Notes under the pieces: model-generated
What the model was told of the DNA's origin: nothing
Seen by the model: the letters and a program-made list of their open reading frames with translations, nothing else
The model's database searches: none
Shown: positions 25,245 to 33,569 of the stretch, piece by piece
Position numbering within the stretch: position 1 is the first letter of the stretch
Layout of the letters: each line of letters begins with the position of its first letter
Made by a program: the position numbers and the translations under genes
Source of the DNA: Cryobacterium gelidum
GTDB lineage: Bacteria; Actinomycetota; Actinomycetes; Actinomycetales; Microbacteriaceae
Length of the DNA: 64,000 nucleotides
Direction: 5' to 3'
Assembly (NCBI RefSeq): GCF_004403985.1
Contig: NZ_SOHL01000013.1
Coordinates: forward strand, 248,001 to 312,000

Positions 25245-26284
25245 ATACCGATACCGATAACACTGAAGCCGTGACCACCCGCACGATCACCTACCGCCAG
25301 GCGCTCAATGAAACCCTGCGCGCGGAGCTGGAGCACGACGAGAAGGTCTTCCTCATCGGCGAAGAGATCGGCGTGTTCGAGGGGTCGTACAAGATCACCG
25401 CCGGACTGCTCGAGGACTTCGGGCCCGACCGGGTGCTTGATGCTCCGATCGCCGAAGAGGGTTTCGTGGGCGCTGCGCTCGGCGCCGCGATGCTCGGCAT
25501 GCGGCCTGTGGTCGAGATCATGACCATCAACTTCAGCCTCATCGCCATCGACCAGATCGTGAACCATGCGGCCAAGATGCGGTCGATGTTCGCCGGCCAG
25601 GTCTCCATTCCCCTGGTCATTCGCATGCCCGGCGGCGGCGGTCAGCAGCTCGCCGCGACCCACTCACAGAACCTCGAGGTCTGGTACGCACACATTCCCG
25701 GGCTCAAGGTCGTCGCCCCATCGACTCCGGCCGACGCCAAGGCTCTGCTCACCGCGGCCATTCGCGACGATGACCCGGTGATCTTCTTAGAGAACCTGTC
25801 GCTCTACAGCGCCAAGGGCGAGGTGCCGGACGGCGAACAGATCGCCGAGATCGGCAAGGCCGCTGTGGTCAAGACCGGCATCGACCTCACCATCGTGAGC
25901 TACTCGCGCGGCACCACGACCGCCCTCGAGGTGGCCAACCAGCTCGAAGCCGAGGGCCTGTCGATCGAGGTCGTCGATCTGCGCAGCCTGCGGCCGCTCG
26001 ACCGCGACACCATTTGCGCCTCGGTGAAGAAGACCGGCCACGCCGTCGTCTTCGAGGACGACTGGCTCAGCTACGGCATCGGCGCCGAGATATCGGCGAC
26101 CATCGGCGAGGGCGTCTTCGATTTTCTCGACGCCCCGGTGCGCCGCGTCGCCGCCGCCGAGGTGCCGTTGCCCTACGCCAAATCACTCGAGCGCGCCGCG
26201 CTGCCCAGCGCAGCCGACCTCGCCCGCGTCGTGCGCGAGGTACTCAATCTCGCCCCCGCTACAGCTACCTCGAACGACAAGTAG
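25241..26284 (+). CDS. pdhB: 2-oxoacid (pyruvate/acetoin) dehydrogenase E1 beta
   Basis: 347 aa. ITYRQALNETLRAELEHDE and the LIGEEIGVFEGSYKITAGL stretch at the N-terminus, EEGFVGAALGAAMLGMRPVV, and the C-terminal transketolase fold (DLTIVSYSRG ... VEVVDLRSLRPLD) are typical E1 beta. The GTG at 25241 overlaps the E1 alpha stop (GTGA), so the two subunits are translationally coupled. E2 follows after 9 nt. Confidence 0.92.
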   Translation: MNTDTDNTEAVTTRTITYRQALNETLRAELEHDEKVFLIGEEIGVFEGSYKITAGLLEDFGPDRVLDAPIAEEGFVGAALGAAMLGMRPVVEIMTINFSLIAIDQIVNHAAKMRSMFAGQVSIPLVIRMPGGGGQQLAATHSQNLEVWYAHIPGLKVVAPSTPADAKALLTAAIRDDDPVIFLENLSLYSAKGEVPDGEQIAEIGKAAVVKTGIDLTIVSYSRGTTTALEVANQLEAEGLSIEVVDLRSLRPLDRDTICASVKKTGHAVVFEDDWLSYGIGAEISATIGEGVFDFLDAPVRRVAAAEVPLPYAKSLERAALPSAADLARVVREVLNLAPATATSNDK

Positions 26285-26293
26285 GAGCCGGCC

Positions 26294-27565
26294 ATGCCCG
26301 ACGTCATCATGCCCCGCCTCTCCGACACCATGGAGGAGGGCGAACTCAGCCGCTGGATGAAGCAGGTCGGCGACGAGATTCACAAGGGCGACGTGCTCGC
26401 CGAGATCGAGACTGACAAGGCGACGATGGATCTCGAAGCCTTCGACAACGGCATCCTCGAGCAGCTGCTCGTCGCTGCCGGCGCCCTCGTGCCGATCGGC
26501 GCGCCGGTCGCTCGCATCGGAGACGGCAGCAATATCGTTGCCGACGGCGCGGCGCCCGCAGCACCAACGACAGCACCAACGACAGCACCAACGGACGCTC
26601 CCACGGCGGTCGCCCCCGCTCCCGCCACCGCAGCCCCCACTTCCCCGGCAAGGCCCACCGGCGAACTGCGCACGTCACCGCTCGCCCGCAAGATCGGCCG
26701 TGAGCACGGCCTCGACCTGCACACCATCGTCGGCACCGGCCCTCAAGGCCGCATCACCCGCACCGACGTGGACGCGGCGATCGCCAAGCAGGAGACGGCC
26801 GTCACCACAGCGGCCAGCGCGCCCGTATCCGCTCCGTTAGCCGTCATTCCTCAGCCAGCCACCACCTCGACCGGGTCGACGGACTCCGTCGCCGTGCCCG
26901 TCAGCCGCATTCGCGCCGTCACGGCTCGCCGACTCACGGAGAGCCAGGCCGTGCCGCACTTCTTCCTCACGAGCGTCGTCGACGTCGAGCGCCTGATCGC
27001 GTTCCGCGCCGACGCGAATGCCTCGCTCGCCGCGCTCGGCATCAAGGTCAGCCTGAACGACCTGTTCGTGCGCGCTAGCGCCGTCGCCCTGCGCGCCCAC
27101 CCCGAAGTCAATGCATCCTGGGGCGACGGCGTCATCCTGCGCCACAGCCACGTCAACGTTGGCGTGGCCGTCGCGACCGATGACGGACTGCTCGTTCCCG
27201 TCGTTACCGACGCCGACCAGAAGTCCCTTGGCGCCATCGCCACCGAGACCCGCGCCCTGGCCGGCCTCGCCCGCACGGGCGGCCTGTCCCTCGCCCAGAT
27301 GTCGGGCGGAACCTTTACCATCAGCAATCTCGGCATGTTCGGCATCGACTCCTTCACCGCCGTGTTGAACCCTCCCGAGGCTGGCATCCTGGCGATCGGA
27401 GCGGCGAGCGACGTGCCGGCAGTGCGTGACGGTGTTCTCGTGACGGTACCAACGGTGAAGATCACCCTGACCGTCGACCATCGAGTGCTCGACGGCGCCG
27501 TCGCGGCCGCGTTCCTGCGCGACCTCACCACCCTGCTCGAAGAGCCGCTGCGCATCGTTCTCTAG
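26294..27565 (+). CDS. pdhC: Dihydrolipoamide acyltransferase E2
   Basis: 423 aa. Domains in order: one lipoyl domain (1-80, lipoylated lysine in ETDKATMDLE), an Ala/Thr/Pro linker with a short APTT repeat, an E3-binding domain (about 115-155, SPLARKIGREHGLDL ... GPQGRITRTDV), a second Ala/Pro linker, and the acyltransferase core (about 200-423) ending in VDHRVLDGAVAAAFL with catalytic His and Asp. GGAG lies 7 nt before the ATG. No E3 gene follows, so the complex must share a lipoamide dehydrogenase encoded elsewhere. Confidence 0.94.
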   Translation: MPDVIMPRLSDTMEEGELSRWMKQVGDEIHKGDVLAEIETDKATMDLEAFDNGILEQLLVAAGALVPIGAPVARIGDGSNIVADGAAPAAPTTAPTTAPTDAPTAVAPAPATAAPTSPARPTGELRTSPLARKIGREHGLDLHTIVGTGPQGRITRTDVDAAIAKQETAVTTAASAPVSAPLAVIPQPATTSTGSTDSVAVPVSRIRAVTARRLTESQAVPHFFLTSVVDVERLIAFRADANASLAALGIKVSLNDLFVRASAVALRAHPEVNASWGDGVILRHSHVNVGVAVATDDGLLVPVVTDADQKSLGAIATETRALAGLARTGGLSLAQMSGGTFTISNLGMFGIDSFTAVLNPPEAGILAIGAASDVPAVRDGVLVTVPTVKITLTVDHRVLDGAVAAAFLRDLTTLLEEPLRIVL

Positions 27566-27614
27566 CCCGGCAGCCCGTCGCAGCATTAAAAGCACACCAT
27601 TGCTCCCAAATCAG

Positions 27615-27629
27615 GGTTATTCTTTAACC
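27615..27629 (+). promoter_or_regulatory. Operator-like palindrome over a leaderless promoter
   Basis: GGTTA-TTCTT-TAACC abuts the GTG at 27630. TATTCT inside it (27618-27623) is a TANNNT -10 box placed 6 nt before the start codon. There is no ribosome-binding site. Confidence 0.5.
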
Positions 27630-28307
27630 GTGGAATTCGAAGAACGCAGTCCCGGCTGGCACGCAGCACTCGCGTCGCCAATTCGGCGCAGTGTGCTCGA
27701 GTTTTTAGTCGAATCGGGCGAGCCGCTCGACGCGCCTGCCGTCGCCGCCCAGATGAATCTGCACGTCACAACGGCGCGGTTTCACCTGGAACAGCTGCTG
27801 GGCGCCAAGCTCATTCGACGCGAACCCGACCGGTCAGGCCAGCGCGGCCGACCACGCATCCGCTTCACCGCCGTGAGGGCAGCGCGCGGCGACGCCCGCG
27901 ATCAGCTCGGCCACGCCCTCGCCAGCGTGCTCGCCGAAGACGACGACGGCGGCCGGGCCCGGGCCATTCGGGCCGGCGAAAAATGGTCGGAAGCCTTCGC
28001 CGGCGGCCTCACGGCGTCAACCAGCGCGGGCGCCACCCCGCTCGTCGAACTCCTCGACCAGCTCGAATTCGCCCCGCAACTCGATGAGGAGGGTCGGTCC
28101 ATCGCGCTCACGGCCTGCCCGTTCCGCGAGGCGGCCCGCGCAAACCCGGGAGTGGTTTGTGCCGTGCACCTGGGGCTTATTCAACGGGTCGCCCTGACGC
28201 TCGGCCACGACGACAGCGCGGTCGAGCTGCGCCCCTTCGTTGGGCCGCACCTCTGCGTCGTCGACCTCGGCACCGACTGGAATGCCGATCCGCACGACCC
28301 GAGCTAG
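27630..28307 (+). CDS. SufR-like winged-helix regulator with Cys cluster (second copy)
   Basis: 225 aa, same family as the regulator at 23354-24028. A winged helix covers residues 12-80 (IRRSVLEFLVESGEPLDAPA ... TTARFHLEQL). The C-terminal cysteines are Cys163, Cys177 and Cys209 (CPFREAARANPGVVC ... PHLCVVD), a likely Fe-S site. The GTG at 27630 is chosen because the HTH fits and a -10/palindrome abuts it. The TTG at 27600 would place the promoter inside the gene. Directly downstream of the E2 gene, it may control that operon by redox state. Confidence 0.82.
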   Translation: MEFEERSPGWHAALASPIRRSVLEFLVESGEPLDAPAVAAQMNLHVTTARFHLEQLLGAKLIRREPDRSGQRGRPRIRFTAVRAARGDARDQLGHALASVLAEDDDGGRARAIRAGEKWSEAFAGGLTASTSAGATPLVELLDQLEFAPQLDEEGRSIALTACPFREAARANPGVVCAVHLGLIQRVALTLGHDDSAVELRPFVGPHLCVVDLGTDWNADPHDPS

Positions 28308-28531
28308 ATCTGTCGCGGTCGTCGCTGCGGCGCGGGCGGCACTGCCTTCGCGGCAACGACGTCACTCATCGCGAGCGTGACCAATCCCCGCTTGGTCTCC
28401 ACCGAAACGGATGCCGCGCTGCGGCCCCGCAGAAAGCCCAGCGCATCGGTATACCCACCTGCAATTCGCGTGCGTACGACGACACGGGTGCCGAGCGGGG
28501 CATCCGCAAGAAAAGCGAAGGGACCGCTCAT
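28304..28531 (-). CDS. SH3-like domain miniprotein (Rv0428c N-domain type)
   Basis: 75 aa. GTRVVVRTRIAGGYTDALGF ... SVETKRGLVTLAMSDVVAAK resembles the beta-barrel domain found N-terminal to the acetyltransferase of mycobacterial Rv0428c-type proteins. Here it stands alone with no GNAT part. Function unknown. The ATG overlaps the ktrA stop by 4 nt, so it is the last gene of the ktrB-ktrA operon. It is convergent with and overlaps the SufR-like gene by 4 nt. Confidence 0.6.
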   Translation of the reverse strand: MSGPFAFLADAPLGTRVVVRTRIAGGYTDALGFLRGRSAASVSVETKRGLVTLAMSDVVAAKAVPPAPQRRPRQI

Positions 28532-29226
28532 CGCATCAGGCTGTACTCTTCGACCCGCGTCGACTCACCGGCGATCAGAATGATGTCGCCGTCTTCGATC
28601 ACCGTGTCGAGCGACGTGTAGCTCCAGCCGGCGCCGGGGCGGTGGAAGGCCGTGACGGTAATGCCGTAGCGGGCGCGCACCTTGGCCTGGCCGAGCGGTA
28701 CGCCGATGAGCGCGCGCGGCGGGGCCGTCTTGACCAGCGCGAAGTTCTCGCCGATCTCGATGTAGTCCTGCATGGCACCGCGCACCAGGTGGGCAACTCG
28801 CTGCCCCATATCTTTCTCCGGGTAGATGACATGGTTGACGCCGAGCTGGGTGAGAATCTCACCGTGCGGGTCGCTGACCGCCTTAGCCCAGATGTTCGCA
28901 ATGCCCAGCTTGAGCAGCAGCGAAGCGGTGAGAATGTTCGCCTGGATATCGCCGCCGATCGCCACGACCACGCTCGAGAAATCGGGCACCGAGAGCTCCC
29001 GCAAGGTCGCTTCCTTGGTGGAGTCGGCACGCACCACATGGGTGAGCAGCCCATTGTGCATCTGCACCACCTCTTCGTCGCCGTCGATACCGAGCACCTC
29101 GGTGCCACTCTTCATGAGTTCGAGGGCGAGGGCGCTGCCAAACCGGCCCAGACCGATGACGACGACCGATTCAGCTTCGGCGAGGCGCGCGGGGTCGCTA
29201 CGCCCGAACAACGAATATTTAGCCAA
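28528..29226 (-). CDS. ktrA: Potassium uptake regulatory subunit KtrA (RCK/TrkA)
   Basis: 232 aa cytoplasmic gating subunit. An RCK_N Rossmann domain is at about 20-145 (VVVIGLGRFGSALALELMKS, acidic GIDGDEE at the end of beta-2) and an RCK_C domain at about 150-230. It binds ATP/ADP to gate KtrB. The start is a TTG at 29226 (reads MAKYSLFG), overlapping the ktrB stop by 8 nt, with GGAAAGG upstream. No better ATG or GTG fits the Rossmann fold start. Confidence 0.92.
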   Translation of the reverse strand: MAKYSLFGRSDPARLAEAESVVVIGLGRFGSALALELMKSGTEVLGIDGDEEVVQMHNGLLTHVVRADSTKEATLRELSVPDFSSVVVAIGGDIQANILTASLLLKLGIANIWAKAVSDPHGEILTQLGVNHVIYPEKDMGQRVAHLVRGAMQDYIEIGENFALVKTAPPRALIGVPLGQAKVRARYGITVTAFHRPGAGWSYTSLDTVIEDGDIILIAGESTRVEEYSLMR

Positions 29227-30613
29227 TGATCGGCCTTTCCTTGGGAAGTTCGTAGGTGGCGTGGCGCTCTCGCAGGGCGATGGCCGACGCGAAGGTGATT
29301 GGTCCGAGGCGGCCGATGAACATAAGCAGAATCAGGATGACCTGCCCTCCCCAGGGCAGCCCCGCGGTGATGCCGGTCGATAGTCCCACCGTCGCAAAAG
29401 CAGAGATCGTCTCGAACAGCAGGGCGTCCAGCGAAATGTCCGTCATGAGCATGAGCACCGCCGTCGCGGTAATGATGACGCCAACGGCCAGCAGGGCGAT
29501 CGTGATCGCCTCGCGGTGTACCGCCCGGGACAGACGCTTGCCGAACACGTTGACGGCAACTTGGCCGCGCACCTCGGTCCAGAGGATGAAGAACAAGACG
29601 GCGAAGGTCGTGATCTTGATACCGCCGGCGGTTCCGGCCGGGCCGCCACCGATGAGCATCAAAACGTCCATGCCGAGAAGGGTGGCGGAGTCGAGCTGGG
29701 CGATGTCGACGCTGTTGAAACCGGCGGTGCGGGTCTGAACCGCCTGGAAGAAACCAACGAGGAGCTTGCCGGGCCAGCCCAGCGGGCCAAGGGTATTCGG
29801 ATTGGACCATTCAACAGCGGTGATGTACGCCGTTCCCAGAACCAGGAGCACGATCGTGCCGGCGATCACGATGCGGGTGTTCATAGTCCAGGTGCGAATC
29901 GACCAGCGGAACGGTTGCCGCACCTGCGCCCGCAGCTGTCGCCGCAGTTGCACGATGACGGGAAAGCCGAGTCCACCGAGAATGACGGCGGCGCAAATCG
30001 GCAAGCAGATCCAGGCATCCGTTGCGTAACCCATGAGGTTGTCGCTGAACAGGGCGAAGCCGGCGTTGTTGAAGCTCGACACCGAGTGGAACACCCCCAG
30101 CCAGACGGCCCGGCCAACGGGCTCGCCGTAACCGATCATAAAACGTAATGCCAGCATCAGCGCGACGGTGGCTTCGATAGCCAGAGAAATACGCACAACG
30201 CCGACAACAAGCCCCTTCACGTCTTCGAGACCGACGCTCTTGGTCTCCGCAGCCGCTGTCATGCGCGAGCGCAGCGAGAGCTTGCGAGCGATCGCGAGGC
30301 CCACCACTGAGGCGAACGACATGATCCCGAACCCGCCGATCTGAATGAGAAACAGGATCACGATCTGGCCGAAGGGGGTCCAGTACACAGCTGTATCCAC
30401 GACGGTCAGCCCGGTGACGCACACGGCGCTCGTCGCCGTGAACAGCGCCTCCAGAAACGACGCCGCGCCGGGCCCGACCCGGGCGTTCGGCAGCATCAGC
30501 AACGCCGTGCCAACAAGAATGGTCAGGGCAAAACCAGAAACGACGACCTGCGCCGGATGCAGCCTGTTCCGCTTCGTTGTGTTGCCGCGTTCGCGGACGG
30601 CCCGTGAGTGCAC
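29219..30613 (-). CDS. ktrB: Potassium uptake channel subunit KtrB
   Basis: 464 aa Trk/Ktr/HKT membrane protein. Four pore-loop repeats are visible with their selectivity-filter glycines: TSAVCVTGLT, SSFNNAGFAL, QTRTAGFNSVD and SAFATVGLSTG. It moves K+ with Na+ dependence in related systems. About eight to ten membrane helices. The GTG at 30613 is the only long-frame start with the hydrophobic start VVSGFALTILVGTALLML intact. The ribosome-binding site is weak. Confidence 0.93.
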   Translation of the reverse strand: MHSRAVRERGNTTKRNRLHPAQVVVSGFALTILVGTALLMLPNARVGPGAASFLEALFTATSAVCVTGLTVVDTAVYWTPFGQIVILFLIQIGGFGIMSFASVVGLAIARKLSLRSRMTAAAETKSVGLEDVKGLVVGVVRISLAIEATVALMLALRFMIGYGEPVGRAVWLGVFHSVSSFNNAGFALFSDNLMGYATDAWICLPICAAVILGGLGFPVIVQLRRQLRAQVRQPFRWSIRTWTMNTRIVIAGTIVLLVLGTAYITAVEWSNPNTLGPLGWPGKLLVGFFQAVQTRTAGFNSVDIAQLDSATLLGMDVLMLIGGGPAGTAGGIKITTFAVLFFILWTEVRGQVAVNVFGKRLSRAVHREAITIALLAVGVIITATAVLMLMTDISLDALLFETISAFATVGLSTGITAGLPWGGQVILILLMFIGRLGPITFASAIALRERHATYELPKERPIIG

Positions 30614-30765
30614 GCAGCCAACTCTACGCTGGGCACGCTGACCGGGTCCACACGATGGCTCGCCATCCGGTCGTACTCGATTGAGACAGCTCTGTCTACC
30701 CTGGTAGGCCGTGCGGATTTTCCGACCGAAGTGCGGGATACTGTCACCAGGGGGGAACAGGACAC

Positions 30766-31323
30766 ATGGTGAGTGAGGGGATCAAACCGGTAGGACCGGA
30801 AATTTTTCGGCCCCGGCGAATGCTGGTCGCACGGTCGATCATCGCGGCCCTGTCGCTATCGGTGCCGCTGCTGGTCGTGCTGTACTGGCTCACTATCCCC
30901 CGCGGCACGTGGATTATTGTGGCGGGGGTGCAGGGTGGGCTGACCGTTCTGGCTGCCGTGGCCGTGTTCGCAGTCCGCAGAATCCGTGTAACCGTCACCC
31001 CGCACAGCCTGGAGAGCCGAAACCTGCTGGGCCGGGTGACGACCTTGGGCACGACCGATATCGCCAGTGGTGTGCTCGTCAACCTGTATCAAAGCGGATC
31101 CGTCGAGACTCTCCCGCATCTCTATCTGCTCGACGCCGACGGCGAAGTTCTGCTGCGTTTCCGGGGTCAGATCTGGCCGCGTTCGGGCTTGGAAAAGCTG
31201 ATCGACACGCTCGGGGTCGCTGTTGAGCGCCTGGCCGACCCGCTCACCGTGGCTGAACTCGGGCGAATACACCCGCAGCTGGTGCACCATCGCACGCGCC
31301 AGGCCGCCCGAACCGGCGTCTAG
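30766..31323 (+). CDS. Membrane protein with PH-like domain, unknown function
   Basis: 185 aa. Two membrane helices (about 22-44 and 48-70) are followed by a soluble part, IRVTVTPHSLESRNLLGRVT ... LPHLYLLDADGEVLLRFRG, that resembles bacterial PH (bPH2-type) domains. Function not recognised. A purine-rich GGGGGGAA precedes the ATG. It is convergent with the oxidoreductase at 31320 and the stop codons overlap by 4 bp. Confidence 0.7.
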   Translation: MVSEGIKPVGPEIFRPRRMLVARSIIAALSLSVPLLVVLYWLTIPRGTWIIVAGVQGGLTVLAAVAVFAVRRIRVTVTPHSLESRNLLGRVTTLGTTDIASGVLVNLYQSGSVETLPHLYLLDADGEVLLRFRGQIWPRSGLEKLIDTLGVAVERLADPLTVAELGRIHPQLVHHRTRQAARTGV

Positions 31324-32717
31324 TGGCCCCGACCCGACACGACGTCGGCCACCCGCGCGAGCGGTGATGTGGTGCGACGACCGCTCAGCTCAGCTCGATC
31401 AGCCAGGGAATAGGCCCGGTACAGCGCGGTGACGGCGAGCCAGCGCAACGGTTCGGGCTCCCATTTTCGCACCCGATGGTTCACCCAGGGCAGCTCTGCG
31501 AGGCTGCTGTCCCGGCCGAGAATCAGGTCGGTGAGTGTGCGCCCGGCCAGGTTCGTGGTTGCGACCCCGGTGCCTACATAGCCGCCGGCCCACGCCAGTC
31601 CGGTCTGTGGGTCGAGACCCACGGTCGCCGCCCAGTCCCGAGGCACGCCGAGCACACCAGACCATGCATGATCGATCCGGGCTGCGGCCGTCGCTGGAAA
31701 AAAGCGCACGAGAATGTTGCGCAGAGCGTTGATCGTGGTCTGCGGGGTCTGGCCGTCGGCATCCGTTCTCGAACCAAATCGGTAGGGTACGCCGCGCCCG
31801 CCGATCGCGATGCGGTCATCGCTCGTGCGCTGCGCGTACATGTAGGCGTGCGCCATATCGCCCAGGGTCTCCCGGCCCGCCCAGCCCATGCTTTCCCAGA
31901 CGGATGCCTGGAGCGGCTCGGTCACGATCAGCGACGAATTCATGGGGAGCCAGGTTCTGCGCAGCCCCTTGAGGCCGGCCGTGAATCCCTCGGTCGCGCG
32001 GACGACAAACGAAGCCTCGACGGTACCGGCCGCGGTCAGGGCCCGATGCGGCGCGATCTCACTTACCGGGGTGTTTTCGTAGATCTCCACGCCGAGCGCT
32101 TCGACCGTGCGGGCCAGTCCGGCCACGAGGGCGGCCGGGTTGATGCGGGCGCAGTGCGGATGCCACATGCCGCCGGTGGTGCCCGCCACGTTGATGCGGT
32201 TCTGCGCCGCGGTGCTGGACAGCAACTCAACGTCGGTGTGCGCCCAGGACTGCTCGGCCCGGGCGACCTGCTCCAGACGGTGCTGTTGCGCGTTGTCGTA
32301 GGCCACCGTGAACTCGCCGCCCTTGACTATCCCCGCGTCGATGCCCTCGTCAGCGGCGACCCGAATGACCTCATCGACCGTGTCGTTCATGGCGGCCTGA
32401 AACCGTTCGGCGGCGGGGCGACCGTGGCTTTTCACGTACTGCTCACGGCCGCCGGTGACCGAGTTGGTCAGCCAGCCGCCATTCCGGCCGGAAGCACCGA
32501 ATCCGGCGAAGCGCGCCTCCAACACGACGATCCGCAGGTGCGGCGCCGCCTTCTTGAGGTAGTAGGCCGTCCAGAGCCCGGTGTAGCCGGCGCCGACGAT
32601 GACGACATCGGCTCGGGTCGATCCGGGCAGGGCTGCGCGCGGGGCCGGCTGACCGAGCTGGTTCCACCAGAACGAGACCTTCCCGTTCTGCCGCGGCTCG
32701 TGCGGCGAGCTTGTCAT
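31320..32717 (-). CDS. FAD-dependent amine oxidase (DAO family, PuuB-like)
   Basis: 465 aa. The FAD loop ADVVIVGAGYTGLWTAYYL lies at 37-54, followed by VVLEARFAGFGASGRNGGW, the pattern of gamma-glutamylputrescine oxidase and related DAO flavoproteins. WAGGYVGTGVATTNLAGRTL near the C-terminus closes the FAD site. The substrate is not assured: gamma-glutamylputrescine, sarcosine-like or other secondary amines fit. Its ATG overlaps the stop of the PAP2 gene by 4 nt, an odd pairing. No other puu gene is present. Confidence 0.82.
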   Translation of the reverse strand: MTSSPHEPRQNGKVSFWWNQLGQPAPRAALPGSTRADVVIVGAGYTGLWTAYYLKKAAPHLRIVVLEARFAGFGASGRNGGWLTNSVTGGREQYVKSHGRPAAERFQAAMNDTVDEVIRVAADEGIDAGIVKGGEFTVAYDNAQQHRLEQVARAEQSWAHTDVELLSSTAAQNRINVAGTTGGMWHPHCARINPAALVAGLARTVEALGVEIYENTPVSEIAPHRALTAAGTVEASFVVRATEGFTAGLKGLRRTWLPMNSSLIVTEPLQASVWESMGWAGRETLGDMAHAYMYAQRTSDDRIAIGGRGVPYRFGSRTDADGQTPQTTINALRNILVRFFPATAAARIDHAWSGVLGVPRDWAATVGLDPQTGLAWAGGYVGTGVATTNLAGRTLTDLILGRDSSLAELPWVNHRVRKWEPEPLRWLAVTALYRAYSLADRAELSGRRTTSPLARVADVVSGRGH

Positions 32718-33433
32718 GACGTGACCGTTCTCTGCCGCTTCCGCTGTCGTTCGAGCCGCCGCCGGGCGCTGATTTCACGTTCACCATCGAGCTTGGCGGC
32801 AACCGGAGCCCACAGCACGATGGCGACACCGGCGCCGAGCAACAACCCGCCGATGGTGTCGGTGAGCCAGTGCGCACCCAGGTAGGTACGGCTGAGCAGC
32901 ATCAGCATCGTGTACGCGGCGCCGGCGAGCGCCACCCAGAGTCGCGGAAAGATGATGGCGAGGCACACCGCCATGGTCGCCGCGTTGGCGACGTGGCCAG
33001 AAGGAAACGATCCGAAATCAGACGTGACCAATATGTCTTCAGGCCGAGCCCGCCCAAAAGCCTGTTTGAGCAGTTGCACGCAGCCCGCACTGAGCACGGT
33101 CGCCACGAGGTAATACCCGGCTGCCCACGGCCGTTTGATCAGCACGATCACAAGAGTGATGACGAGCGGCACGACAAGAACGCCGAACAGGCCGCCGCCG
33201 AGGGCGTTCATGAACAGCGACGGAATCTCCCAGATCGGCGAGCGGTGCTCGATGATCTCGCCCATCCACTCGGTGTCGACCTCGAGGGCGAGGCTGTTGG
33301 CCCGCACGACAACGACGAGGCCGACCAGAGCAGCCAGCACCATGGCGGAGAGCCCGCTGATCACCGGCCAGCGGCGCGACACGCGGCGAGCAGCGGGATC
33401 AGCGGCGCGTTCCGGAGGCGACGGGTTAGTCAT
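32714..33433 (-). CDS. PAP2-family membrane phosphatase
   Basis: 239 aa with about five to six membrane segments. The three PAP2 motifs are present: KQAFGRARPE (about 123-132), FPSGHVANA (about 144-152) and SRTYLGAHWLTD (about 186-197), giving catalytic His residues. Such enzymes dephosphorylate undecaprenyl pyrophosphate or phosphatidylglycerol phosphate-type lipids. The Arg/Lys-rich tail is cytoplasmic by the positive-inside rule. It is translationally coupled to the downstream oxidase. Confidence 0.9.
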   Translation of the reverse strand: MTNPSPPERAADPAARRVSRRWPVISGLSAMVLAALVGLVVVVRANSLALEVDTEWMGEIIEHRSPIWEIPSLFMNALGGGLFGVLVVPLVITLVIVLIKRPWAAGYYLVATVLSAGCVQLLKQAFGRARPEDILVTSDFGSFPSGHVANAATMAVCLAIIFPRLWVALAGAAYTMLMLLSRTYLGAHWLTDTIGGLLLGAGVAIVLWAPVAAKLDGEREISARRRLERQRKRQRTVTS

Positions 33434-33569
33434 CCCGCCATCGTAGGACAGCCCGGTACGTAAAATCGGAAAGGACTAGCCCGCCGCAACCCCCGAATGC
33501 GGCGTGACATGAAATCAACGGGTTCTACGTACCCGACTCGGCGCAGACCGCCAGCGGCGCGCGCCCCCG

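Noticed and set aside
31476-32885. 469-codon plus-strand frame over the DAO-type oxidase
   Set aside because: Antisense shadow. Composition is not protein-like.
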